NCBI GenBank assembly: GCA_016931185.1
Contig: JAFGFI010000479.1
Coordinates: 1-32,792 of the forward strand
Direction: 5' to 3'
From: Anaerolineae bacterium
Lineage (GTDB): Bacteria; Chloroflexota; Anaerolineae; B4-G1; SLSP01
DNA length: 32,792 nt
Shown: positions 23,495 to 31,374 of the stretch, in pieces
How positions within the stretch are numbered: position 1 is the first letter of the stretch
Layout of the letters: every line of letters begins with the position of its first letter
Made by a program: the position numbers and the translations under genes
The notes under the pieces: generated by a model
Database searches by the model: none
The model's input: only the letters and a program-made list of their open reading frames with translations
What the model was told of the DNA's origin: nothing

Positions 23495-26171
23495 TGGGCA
23501 CAAAGATTGCGTCATTTGTGGGCGTGCCTGTTATATTCCATCGCGTGTTATTATCTAACCAATAGGCGCCGGTCCGCAACCATAGCGTTTGCTCTGAGCT
23601 GGATAAGGAAAAATGATGGCGTTGTACGATGACATCATCTGTCTGTAGGATAACGCCCGGTATTCCAAGTCCGTCCGCGACACCTAAAACGGCATTATCG
23701 TGGGTAAGCAAATGGGCCATCAGTGAAAAAGAACGTGTGATAGGACTACTGCTGCTGACCTGCCACCAGGTCTCGATCTCTAAACTTTCTTCCTCACAGT
23801 AAGTAGAAATACCCTGGAATGCGAGTGGCCCATCGAGTATAACGGGTGTATCTATTAGCGTGCCGGTTTCCAGACTGGTGGGCGGTGTGCCGGCTGCTGC
23901 CGAATATCCCGCCAGAATTTCAGGCGTAATATCCTTCACGCTTCTTTCTTGTTCTCCCCCGGAGGGTGACCATTCATAGAGTGCAAAGGCGGGGCTATTG
24001 TAATCTTCCCATTGGCGCGCGCTTTGTGGTATATCGGTTAAATGCCGCCGGATAAAGGAGGACTCAGGCAGGGAAGGACGCAGATAAAGTCGCTGTAAAA
24101 GTGCAGGAGGTTGTAAGAGTGCCCCATGAAGTGCATACCAGCCCGTTGTGCCACCCGCGTGTGGATAAATCCAGGTTTGGGTGCAGTCAAAGGGTATCTG
24201 TCGTAGCGGTAGATCTCCAAACCCTTCCACAATGGCCTGCTCATTTAAGGGTGTAGAAGGAATAGTACACTGTGCTAACCAGGTCGGGGATATGGGCACA
24301 GGGACGTGATAGTAGTAAAGACTGTTGGCAATAATTGCATCTGGGGTATGGTTTTGGAACCATGTGTAGTTTTTGGCGTAGGGCACTGAATATAGACTTA
24401 AATTGTGTGCGCGAATGACATAGTCGCCGGGTTCTGGGTAATAAGGAGGACGTATGACATTGTTCCCATAGATATTGGTGGGGATGGGAATATAGTCAAT
24501 TTTGTACTCCTGGGCTACCCGATCACTTTTAAAACCGGGATCATAGAAGACAATATGGTTCTTCTGTTGCCAATCGTGAAGGGCTTTCCAACTCTGTCGC
24601 CAATCGGTATTGGATGCGGCCAGATAGCGCCAGCCCTGTTCAGGCCCGCCGGCAAGCTCGTTGAAAAAAGTGAGTTCATAGGGAAAAACGCGCAGTGTTC
24701 CAATGATGTACCAGGCGAGTAAAACGCAAAATGTAATGCGTGATGCGTGATGTGTGATTGGGTGGTTACGTAGTTTAGCGATTGGATGGGATTCGCAATT
24801 CGCAATTCGCAATTCGCAATTCGCAATTCGCAATTCGCAATTCGCAGTTCGCCGATTCTCAACGCTCCACCCTATGACCGCGCCTGTTACCAGTAAATAG
24901 AATAGGGGATGGAGGGGGAGTATATGGCGGTAGCCAATATTGGGTCCCGTTGTAATGGCGACGCTAATGTAGAGTATGGCAAAAACACCCACCACGCGGA
25001 GCAGTCGCCGTTTCTGCAGACGATGGCGCATTATGGGAGAAAAAAGTACACCAAGGGCAAAAAATATTCCAATTAGCAGGGGCAGGGGATTTTTGATAAG
25101 AAATCCGAGGGGAAAATACCACCACCACTGCCCGCCCTTGACCTGACCCAGTGCATAGACGAAATGTTGTTCTGCATCTCCCGTGTGAAAGAGTACCCCA
25201 CGCCAGTGCATAGGTGCAGGGATAAGGAGTGTATCCCCGAAAGTTCCAAGTTCTGGTATGGGACCCATGGTAAAACCATACATTGCCCACAGTACGAAGA
25301 AAGCAGTCCCTCCTATAATTAGACTTTGTCCAAGTAGAACTAGAATTTTGGATTTTGGAGGGTGGAGGGTGGAGGGTGGGTTGGTGGAATTACCATCCGC
25401 GATTCGCTGATTTTTAATGTTTGATGCCTGGCGTTTCGTTCTCGCCTCTTCAACTATGCGCCACAAGATGAGTATCCCCCCCGCTGCCGGCCATAGAGCG
25501 CCAGATCCTTTTGCAAGCATCGTCAGGCCGGCCATACATCCCGCGCCGGCCGCGCGCAACCAAGACGGCGCGCGTTGCCAACGCCAGAGAAGATAGAGAA
25601 AGAGGGTTCCACAGGCAGTGACGCCTGCATCATTGGTGGCAACGCGCCCGTGGGCAAGGAGTGTGGGATCGAAGCTGAGAAGCAACAAAGCCAAATTACC
25701 GACGAATACATGTCCAAAGTCCGCCGCCCAAAGATCGGTAGCCCAACGATAGATGACAGCCGCCAGGATGAGGGTAAATAGTATCGTAGGTATACGACCG
25801 GCGATGGCGGTGCTTTCAAAGGATCCGAGTCTTTCAACAACAGCCCAAATGAATGTGCCTCGATCTACTCCCCAACCGGGCATCGTTTCAACGGGGAGGT
25901 CGGGAGTGCCGATATAGAGAGGAAGTGCGTTTAACCCGTCAACCAGCAGGGGATGCCCGCGAAGTGGCATTGTCCATAGCCCATCAACTCCCCGCGCCAG
26001 GAATGCATAGCCGGACCCGAGATGAGAGGGTTCATCGGTAGTAAGGGAGAGGTAGCGTGATCCGATGAAAAGTAGTACGAAAAGAGTGAATATTTGTAAT
26101 GCCGCTATATACTTAGATAATATTTTGCATTTACTTGATTTAATATCAATATGTTTGAATTTCCGGATCAC
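23481..26171 (-). CDS. GT39-type membrane glycosyltransferase (GHPLL subgroup)
   Basis: The 896-residue protein has D46-E47 in TTDEPSHLGSGY and GHPLL at 72-76, then HGRVATNDAGV, YRHILPLHPLFY and GWRYLAASNTDWRQ. The ectodomain has the C-x27-C pair (about C634 and C662; LAQC, FDCTQTW), then a beta-sandwich (ETWWQV, LMAHLLT, DGLGIPG, LRTGAYWLD). A repeat-derived loop lies at about 240-271, and a second at about 441-482 with eight perfect ATTCGCA units and a CGTGATN run. The GTG start at 26171 overlaps the previous stop (GTGA) and has GGAGG 7 nt upstream, so it is translationally coupled. It is the last gene of the minus-strand unit. It would act on the outer face of the membrane; sugar and acceptor are unknown. 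Confidence 0.9.
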   Translation of the reverse strand: MIRKFKHIDIKSSKCKILSKYIAALQIFTLFVLLFIGSRYLSLTTDEPSHLGSGYAFLARGVDGLWTMPLRGHPLLVDGLNALPLYIGTPDLPVETMPGWGVDRGTFIWAVVERLGSFESTAIAGRIPTILFTLILAAVIYRWATDLWAADFGHVFVGNLALLLLSFDPTLLAHGRVATNDAGVTACGTLFLYLLWRWQRAPSWLRAAGAGCMAGLTMLAKGSGALWPAAGGILILWRIVEEARTKRQASNIKNQRIADGNSTNPPSTLHPPKSKILVLLGQSLIIGGTAFFVLWAMYGFTMGPIPELGTFGDTLLIPAPMHWRGVLFHTGDAEQHFVYALGQVKGGQWWWYFPLGFLIKNPLPLLIGIFFALGVLFSPIMRHRLQKRRLLRVVGVFAILYISVAITTGPNIGYRHILPLHPLFYLLVTGAVIGWSVENRRTANCELRIANCELRIANCESHPIAKLRNHPITHHASRITFCVLLAWYIIGTLRVFPYELTFFNELAGGPEQGWRYLAASNTDWRQSWKALHDWQQKNHIVFYDPGFKSDRVAQEYKIDYIPIPTNIYGNNVIRPPYYPEPGDYVIRAHNLSLYSVPYAKNYTWFQNHTPDAIIANSLYYYHVPVPISPTWLAQCTIPSTPLNEQAIVEGFGDLPLRQIPFDCTQTWIYPHAGGTTGWYALHGALLQPPALLQRLYLRPSLPESSFIRRHLTDIPQSARQWEDYNSPAFALYEWSPSGGEQERSVKDITPEILAGYSAAAGTPPTSLETGTLIDTPVILDGPLAFQGISTYCEEESLEIETWWQVSSSSPITRSFSLMAHLLTHDNAVLGVADGLGIPGVILQTDDVIVQRHHFSLSSSEQTLWLRTGAYWLDNNTRWNITGTPTNDAIFVPIRCQ
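24725..24759 (-). repeat. CGTGATG-class heptamer run (5 units) in CDS
   Basis: Units CGCAAAA, TGTAATG, CGTGATG, CGTGATG, TGTGATT are read as ITHHASRITFC before a membrane helix, the same site as in the paralogues. Confidence 0.85.
24791..24846 (-). repeat. ATTCGCA array, eight perfect units, in CDS
   Basis: Eight identical 7-nt units in a row are translated as ANCELRI heptapeptides. The identity of all units points to recent expansion or homogenisation. Confidence 0.95.
25343..25384 (-). repeat. ATTTTGG and GGAGGGT heptamer runs in CDS
   Basis: Two ATTTTGG units are followed by three perfect GGAGGGT units (25357-25377). They are translated as PPSTLHPPKSKI in the first repeat-bearing loop of the GT39 protein at 23481. 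Confidence 0.8.
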
Positions 26172-28720
26172 GGAATAACCTCCAGGGGAACAAAAATAGC
26201 ATCTGCATCCTTATCGCTGACAGAACAACGGGAACCATCGTCAAGCCAGTAAACGCCAGTACGTAGCCAAAGGTCGCCATGTGATGTGGCGACAGAAAAA
26301 CGATGACGTTGTACTAAAATATCACCCTGTTGTAACATCAGGGGGGAAATACCCAGACCATCGGCAACTTCCAGGGGAACACCATCGGAGTTGAGCGCGT
26401 GCGCCATCAGCGAGAAGGTGCGCTGAGGGGCATCTTCGGCAACCTGCCACCAGGTTTCCACTTCGAGAATGTTGTCTTCTTGTTCACGATACGTGGTTGT
26501 ACCGAGAAAAGTAAGGGGGCCATCCAGGGTGATGGGAGAGGGCATAGCGGTGGTCAGGGTGGCGGGCACGGCTTCCACACGCGCAGGGTAAGCGGAGGTG
26601 TTGGTGGGGATAGGGGAAACTATAGTTTCTTGTTTTCGAGTTTCCCATTCGTAGAGGACGAACGCCGGAACGCTTTGATAATCCCCTTGTCGAAAGGCTT
26701 GTAAGGTGGGGGCGAGATGACGGGTCGTGAAAGCATCAGCAGGCAGCACCGGCCGCAAATAAAGGCGATCCCAGCGTGTTGTAGATCCCAGCAATTGATC
26801 ATGCAGCGCATACCAACCTGTGGTTTGACCGCCGTTAGGATAAACCCAGGTTTGCGTACAATCAAAATATAGCTCGTGGGGCACAAGATCGGCAAAACCC
26901 ACTTGAATGGCATCCGCGTTGAGTGGCGCTGCCGGAACCGTACATTGGGCTAACCAGGGTGTAGATAAAGGCTCGATATGATAGTAGAAATATATATTGG
27001 CGATGATGGCGTCGGGCTTATGTGCAAGGAACCAGGCGTTTTTATCCTCTCTCAGGTCTTTTACGTTGATAATATGATCGCCTGGTTGGGGGTAGAAATA
27101 GAGATCAGGGTAGAATAACCGTGTCTTGGTCAGTGGGGGATCCGGGATGCACTGTACGCCATAGTCTGCCGGTGTAGTGTAGCCGGTAGAACTATGGCAG
27201 TAAATAGGGTGCCCGAGGTCTTCTTGCCAGGCATAAATCGCCTTATATCCATGCCGCCAATCAACATTGGAATCTGAGAGATACCGCCATCCGTTTGTAG
27301 GCCCACCGATCAGCTCATTAAAAAAGGTAAGTTCATAAGGGAAGATTCGCAATGTGCCAAAGATGAGCCAGAGCAGTAAAATGTAAAGCAACCTGTGGTT
27401 GCCCGTGAAACGTGATGCGTGATGCGTGAATTTGGGGCGCGAGGTGTGGAAGAGGGAATGTGCAGCTCCTGTCATAAGTAGATACAGGAACGGGTGAACG
27501 GGTAGTATGTGGCGGTAGCCTAAATTAGGACCAAAGGCAATGGCAATGATAGCATAGAATACCGGGAAGAGCAAAAGTACGAACCCTTCTCTTTTTAATG
27601 GCATAGACGCTGTAGTCCATTTGCCACAATAACTTTCCCCGGTCATTTTGTATGATTTGCGGAATAGAATCCAGATTGCTAGAGCTATACCTACAAGAAA
27701 GGGTAACGGATTTTTGAGTAGGAATGTGAATGGGAAATACCACCAACACTGTCCGCGTGAGGTCTGTCCCAATATAAAAGCTTGTCGCGTGTCAGCACTA
27801 TGGGTCTGTAGCAGAATACCCTGCCAGTGTAGGGGTGCGGGAACCGGGATGGGATTTTCGTTAGATAAGGGGCCGGTAGTAAATCCATACATGGACCATA
27901 ATAGTAGAAAGGCAATGCCTACGATGGCAAGACTTTGCCAAAGTAGGGTTTGGGAGTAGGGAGTTGGGAGTAGGAAGGAAAATGATTCGTCATTCGCTGT
28001 TTTGTTGCTTCTCGCTTCTCGTTTCTCGTTTCTCCATACTCCAACCACGCGCCATACCATCAGGATCCCCCCCGCCGCTGTCCAGAGGATGCCAGAGCCT
28101 TTAGCCAGGATGGTCAACCCCGCCAGAACCCCGGTCAGGATGGTTGATTTCCATGAAAGTGTGTTGAGCCAACGCCAGTTGAGATAGAGGTATAGGGTGC
28201 CAAGCATTGTGACGCCGGCATCGTTTGTCGCTAACCGTCCATGGGCCAAGAGAGTCGGATCAAAGGTCAGAAGCACCAGGGCCAAAGTTCCGGCTCTGTA
28301 GCCCCATAAGTCTTTGGCCCAGCGATAGACAACGGCAGCGAGAAGGAGGGTGAGCAATGACGCATATACACGCCCCCCCATTTCTGAGTTTTCTAAAGGC
28401 CCCACCGTGTGAATAAAGGCTTCCGCATAATCACCGCGATGCGTCCCCCATCCTTTGAGGGTTTCCAGCGGCAAATTGGGATTGCCAATGTAAAGAGGAA
28501 TTGCTTCCCACGCATTAACTAAAAGTGGGTGACCGCGTAAGGGAATAGTCCACATTCCCTTTAAGCCCCGTGCTAAATAAGCATATCCCGCCGCGAGGTG
28601 GGAAGGTTCATCGTAGGTGAGTGAAAGTTGTCGTGCCCCTAGAAGTAATAAAGAAAAGAGAAGACATAGTTGGATGATAGTGAGGAAAGGCTTCTCTTTT
28701 CTCCGTGGTTTTTGACACAT
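26168..28720 (-). CDS. GT39-type membrane glycosyltransferase (GHPLL subgroup)
   Basis: The 850-residue protein has D37-E38 in TYDEPSHLAAGY, GHPLL at 63-67, HGRLATNDAGV, YRHILPVHPFLY and GWRYLSDSNVDWRH. The C-x27-C pair is at about C592 and C620, and the beta-sandwich ends DAIFVPLEVIP. It is closest to the neighbour at 28828 (about 80% identical by eye over the first 210 residues), a clear tandem duplication. The repeat loops are shorter here: GGGAGTW and TTCTCGY heptamers at about 228-257 and four CGTGATG units at about 430-439. AAGGAA precedes the ATG by 6 nt, and a promoter lies at 28794-28821. The stop is coupled to the start of the next gene (GTGA). Function by family only. Confidence 0.9.
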   Translation of the reverse strand: MCQKPRRKEKPFLTIIQLCLLFSLLLLGARQLSLTYDEPSHLAAGYAYLARGLKGMWTIPLRGHPLLVNAWEAIPLYIGNPNLPLETLKGWGTHRGDYAEAFIHTVGPLENSEMGGRVYASLLTLLLAAVVYRWAKDLWGYRAGTLALVLLTFDPTLLAHGRLATNDAGVTMLGTLYLYLNWRWLNTLSWKSTILTGVLAGLTILAKGSGILWTAAGGILMVWRVVGVWRNEKREARSNKTANDESFSFLLPTPYSQTLLWQSLAIVGIAFLLLWSMYGFTTGPLSNENPIPVPAPLHWQGILLQTHSADTRQAFILGQTSRGQCWWYFPFTFLLKNPLPFLVGIALAIWILFRKSYKMTGESYCGKWTTASMPLKREGFVLLLFPVFYAIIAIAFGPNLGYRHILPVHPFLYLLMTGAAHSLFHTSRPKFTHHASRFTGNHRLLYILLLWLIFGTLRIFPYELTFFNELIGGPTNGWRYLSDSNVDWRHGYKAIYAWQEDLGHPIYCHSSTGYTTPADYGVQCIPDPPLTKTRLFYPDLYFYPQPGDHIINVKDLREDKNAWFLAHKPDAIIANIYFYYHIEPLSTPWLAQCTVPAAPLNADAIQVGFADLVPHELYFDCTQTWVYPNGGQTTGWYALHDQLLGSTTRWDRLYLRPVLPADAFTTRHLAPTLQAFRQGDYQSVPAFVLYEWETRKQETIVSPIPTNTSAYPARVEAVPATLTTAMPSPITLDGPLTFLGTTTYREQEDNILEVETWWQVAEDAPQRTFSLMAHALNSDGVPLEVADGLGISPLMLQQGDILVQRHRFSVATSHGDLWLRTGVYWLDDGSRCSVSDKDADAIFVPLEVIP
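27404..27431 (-). repeat. CGTGATG-class heptamer run (4 units) in CDS
   Basis: CGTGAAA, CGTGATG, CGTGATG, CGTGAAT are read as KFTHHASRFT. Confidence 0.85.
27950..28036 (-). repeat. GGGAGTW and TTCTCGY heptamer runs in CDS
   Basis: GGGAGTA, GGGAGTT and GGGAGTA units lie near 27952-27974, and CTTCTCG/TTTCTCG units near 28008-28035. Both are in the loop after MVWRVVGVWR, translated as NEKREARSNK and LLPTPYSQ. Confidence 0.75.
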
Positions 28721-28793
28721 GTCAGTTTCCTTACGCTTGTGTATTGTATGAGTGGAGTCCGGGATCGGGTTTTGTAAAGTACCATGTCGAACG

Positions 28794-28821
28794 ATTATAC
28801 TATTTTTTTAGTGCCAGACAA
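28794..28821 (-). promoter_or_regulatory. Promoter of the GT39 gene at 28720 (TTGTCT-N16-TATAAT)
   Basis: On the minus strand TTGTCT (28821-28816) and TATAAT (28799-28794) are 16 nt apart, in the 107-nt gap after the gene at 28828. The predicted leader is about 67 nt. About 23 of 28 bases match the promoter at 17055-17082. Confidence 0.7.
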
Positions 28822-28827
28822 TGGTAA

Positions 28828-31374
28828 TTACTCCAAAGGAATGAAAATGGCATCTGCATTATCATACCTGACCGGACAACGAGAGCCATCATCCAGCCAA
28901 TAGACGCCGGTGCGCAGCCAAAGGGGGGTATCGGATGCAGTGTTGGAAAAATGGTGCCGTTGCACCAGGATATCTCCCTGTTGCAGTAGCAGAGGAGAAA
29001 TGCCCAGGCCATCGGCAACTTCCAGGGGCGTACCTTCGGCGGTCAGTAGATGGGCCATCAGTGAGAAGGCGCGTTGTGGCACATTCTCATTGACCTGCCA
29101 CCAGGTTTCAACCTCCAATATATCGCTTCCCGTTGCCCGGTAACTGCTTGTCCCAAGGAATGTGAGTGGCCCATCCAGGAGAATGGGAGCCAGTGCGCTC
29201 TCTTGTAATCCCACGGGAACAGCTTCCGCCCGCGCCGGATAAGCGATTTTGGATTTTGGATTCTGGATACTCGCGTCTTCCCCTTCCGATTCGTAAAGTG
29301 CGAAGGCCGGGAGGCTTTGATATTCCCATTGGCGGAAGGTTTGTGGGGTACGGGTGAGATGCCGGGCTACGAATGTATCGATGGGAAGGGAGGGGTGCAT
29401 AGAGAGACGATCCTGGCGGCCGGCTGGCTGTAGTTGCTGATCGTGAAGTGCGTACCAACCCGTAGTTTGCCCTCCATCAGGATAGACCCAAGTCTGAGTA
29501 CAATCAAAGAGCAATTCACGGGGTACGAAGTAGGCGAATCCCACTTCAATAGCATCGGAGGTGAGGGGGGCGGCAGGAACTGTACATTGCGCTAACCAGG
29601 GCGAGTCTAAGGGAGCAACGTGATAATAGAAATGCGTGTTAGCAATGATATGATCCGGTTGGTGATGGAGAAACCAGACATATCTATCTTTTCTCAAACT
29701 GTTCACACTGATGGCATACTCCCCCGGATACGGGTAGAAGTAAAGTTCGGGATATAGCAACCGCGCATCGTGTATGGCGGGACTAGGCGGTTCTTCACAA
29801 TATATGCCATAATCTTCAAGGGTAGTGTAACCGCCCGAACTGTGACAGTAGAGAGGCTGATCGAGAGCTTCCTGCCAGGCTTGAAGCGCCTTCCATCCAT
29901 GGCGCCAATCGGTGTTGGTGTCGGTCAAGTAACGCCACCCATTCGCCGGCCCGCCGATGAACTCGTTAAAGAAAGTGAGTTCGTAGGGGAAGATATGGAG
30001 TGTGCCGAGGATGAGCCAAAGGAGTAAAATGTAAAATGTAAAACGTGAAATGTGATGCGTGAGGCGTGAGGCGTGATATGTGATGCGTGGTGCGTGATGC
30101 GTGATATGTGACATTAGCAAATACAGAAACGGATGCACGGGTAGCATGTGGCGGTAGCCGATGTTGGGGCCAAGTGTGATGGCGACGAGTGTGTAAAATA
30201 TCGGGAAAAGCAGTAGGACAGACTTTCCAGCCCGTCCTACGGGGCGGACCTTCCGGCCTGCTGCTCTGAATTGATATAATACCCCCCCTAAACTGAAAAC
30301 TATGCCTATAAGGAAGGGCAGCGGGTTCTTCATCAGGAATGTGAGTGGGAAATACCACCAACGCCGTCCCACCCATGTCTGACCCAATGCAAAAAATTCT
30401 CGCTCGCCGGCATCGCCTGTTTGTAGCAAAATTCCCTGCCAGTGCAGGGGGGCCGGAACCGGAACCGGTAAAGTCTCGGAGAGTGGGCCGGCTGTGAATC
30501 CGTACATCGCCCACACGAGCAGAAAAGCAATACCCACTGTGATTAACGTCTGCATAAGTAGACTTGAAATTTTGAAAGATGGATGATCATGGGTTGCCGG
30601 TCGTGGGGTGTGGGTTGGTTCATGATCCGTAATTCGTAATTCGTCATTCGTCATTCGCCGATTTGCCAATTTTCGATTTTCGATTCTCCATTCCCCAACC
30701 ATCCGCCACACCATTGCTATGCCTCCTGCCGCTGTCCAGAGAACGCCGGAACCTTTGGCGAGGACGGTCAGCCCCGCCAGTGTTCCGGTCAAGACGGCAG
30801 TTTTCCAGGAGGGGGCGCGTATCCAACGCCAGGTCAGGTAGAGATATAGGGTGCCCAGTGCGGTGACCCCAACGTCGTTCGTCGCTAACCGCCCGTGAGC
30901 CAGGAGGGTGGGGTCGAAGGTCAGGAGGAGCAGCGCGACGATCCCGGCCCTGATGTCCCACAGGTCTTTGACCCAACGAAAGATGACGGCAGCCAATAGT
31001 AGAGTGAGTAAGGCGGCGGGAACGCGCCCGCTCATTTCTGAATTCTCCAACGGGCCTATCGCGTGGATGAAGGCTTCCGCGTATGCCCTGCGATCCGTTC
31101 CCCATCCGTCCAGGGTTTCTACCGGCAACTGTGGATTTCCAATGTACAGGGGCAGGGCTTCCCATACATTCACCAGCAGTGGATGACCGCGCAAAGGAAC
31201 CGTCCACAATCCCGCTTGCCCGCGCGCCAGGTAGGCATAACCGGCAGCGAGATGGGAAGGCTCGTCGTAGGTGAAGGAAAGTTGGCGCGCCCCGAGAAGC
31301 AGAAGCGCAAAGAGCAGCCATAACAGCGCAAGCGTGAACGCGCGCGTGGTTATCACAGAGGACACGCGCGTCAT
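28828..31374 (-). CDS. GT39-type membrane glycosyltransferase (GHPLL subgroup)
   Basis: The 848-residue protein has D37-E38 in TYDEPSHLAAGY, GHPLL at 63-67, HGRLATNDVGV, YRHMLPVHPFLY and GWRYLTDTNTDWRH. The ectodomain pair is at about C597 and C625 (LAQC, FDCTQTW), then the beta-sandwich ending DAIFIPLE. Heptamer-derived loops lie at about 228-250 (ATTCGTN class) and about 420-448 (twelve CGTGATN-class units read as SHITHHAPRITYHASR and on). A palindromic element (30213-30240) is read in the loop around VGRAGKSV. The ATG overlaps the previous stop (ATGA) and has GGAGA 7 nt upstream. It is a tandem duplicate of the gene at 26168; that gene has its own promoter, so the pair may be expressed differently. 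Confidence 0.9.
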   Translation of the reverse strand: MTRVSSVITTRAFTLALLWLLFALLLLGARQLSFTYDEPSHLAAGYAYLARGQAGLWTVPLRGHPLLVNVWEALPLYIGNPQLPVETLDGWGTDRRAYAEAFIHAIGPLENSEMSGRVPAALLTLLLAAVIFRWVKDLWDIRAGIVALLLLTFDPTLLAHGRLATNDVGVTALGTLYLYLTWRWIRAPSWKTAVLTGTLAGLTVLAKGSGVLWTAAGGIAMVWRMVGEWRIENRKLANRRMTNDELRITDHEPTHTPRPATHDHPSFKISSLLMQTLITVGIAFLLVWAMYGFTAGPLSETLPVPVPAPLHWQGILLQTGDAGEREFFALGQTWVGRRWWYFPLTFLMKNPLPFLIGIVFSLGGVLYQFRAAGRKVRPVGRAGKSVLLLFPIFYTLVAITLGPNIGYRHMLPVHPFLYLLMSHITHHAPRITYHASRLTHHISRFTFYILLLWLILGTLHIFPYELTFFNEFIGGPANGWRYLTDTNTDWRHGWKALQAWQEALDQPLYCHSSGGYTTLEDYGIYCEEPPSPAIHDARLLYPELYFYPYPGEYAISVNSLRKDRYVWFLHHQPDHIIANTHFYYHVAPLDSPWLAQCTVPAAPLTSDAIEVGFAYFVPRELLFDCTQTWVYPDGGQTTGWYALHDQQLQPAGRQDRLSMHPSLPIDTFVARHLTRTPQTFRQWEYQSLPAFALYESEGEDASIQNPKSKIAYPARAEAVPVGLQESALAPILLDGPLTFLGTSSYRATGSDILEVETWWQVNENVPQRAFSLMAHLLTAEGTPLEVADGLGISPLLLQQGDILVQRHHFSNTASDTPLWLRTGVYWLDDGSRCPVRYDNADAIFIPLE
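29245..29268 (-). repeat. GATTTTG heptamer run in CDS
   Basis: GATTTTG, GATTTTG, GATTCTG are read as QNPKSKI in the ectodomain, between FALYESEG and the beta-sandwich. The same peptide type occurs in the genes at 12650 and 23481. Confidence 0.75.
30030..30113 (-). repeat. CGTGATN-class heptamer array (12 units) in CDS
   Basis: Twelve units of TGTAAAA, CGTGAAA, TGTGATG, CGTGAGG and CGTGATA type run without a break. They are translated as THHAPRI, TYHASRL and THHISRF heptapeptides just before a membrane helix. Confidence 0.92.
30213..30266. repeat. Palindromic element related to the 29-bp family, inside CDS
   Basis: GTAGGAC (30213-30219) pairs with GTCCTAC (30234-30240). The core ACTTTCCAGCCC resembles the 6327 and 8385 copies. 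A second, degenerate unit (GGGCGGACCTTCCGGCCTGC) follows. Confidence 0.65.
30625..30692 (-). repeat. ATTCGTN heptamer array, degenerate, in CDS
   Basis: Units ATCCGTA, ATTCGTA, ATTCGTC, ATTCGTC and ATTCGCC are followed by GATTTGCC and TTTCGAT units. They are read as NDELRITDHEP and RIENRKLANRR in the first repeat-bearing loop. Confidence 0.85.
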
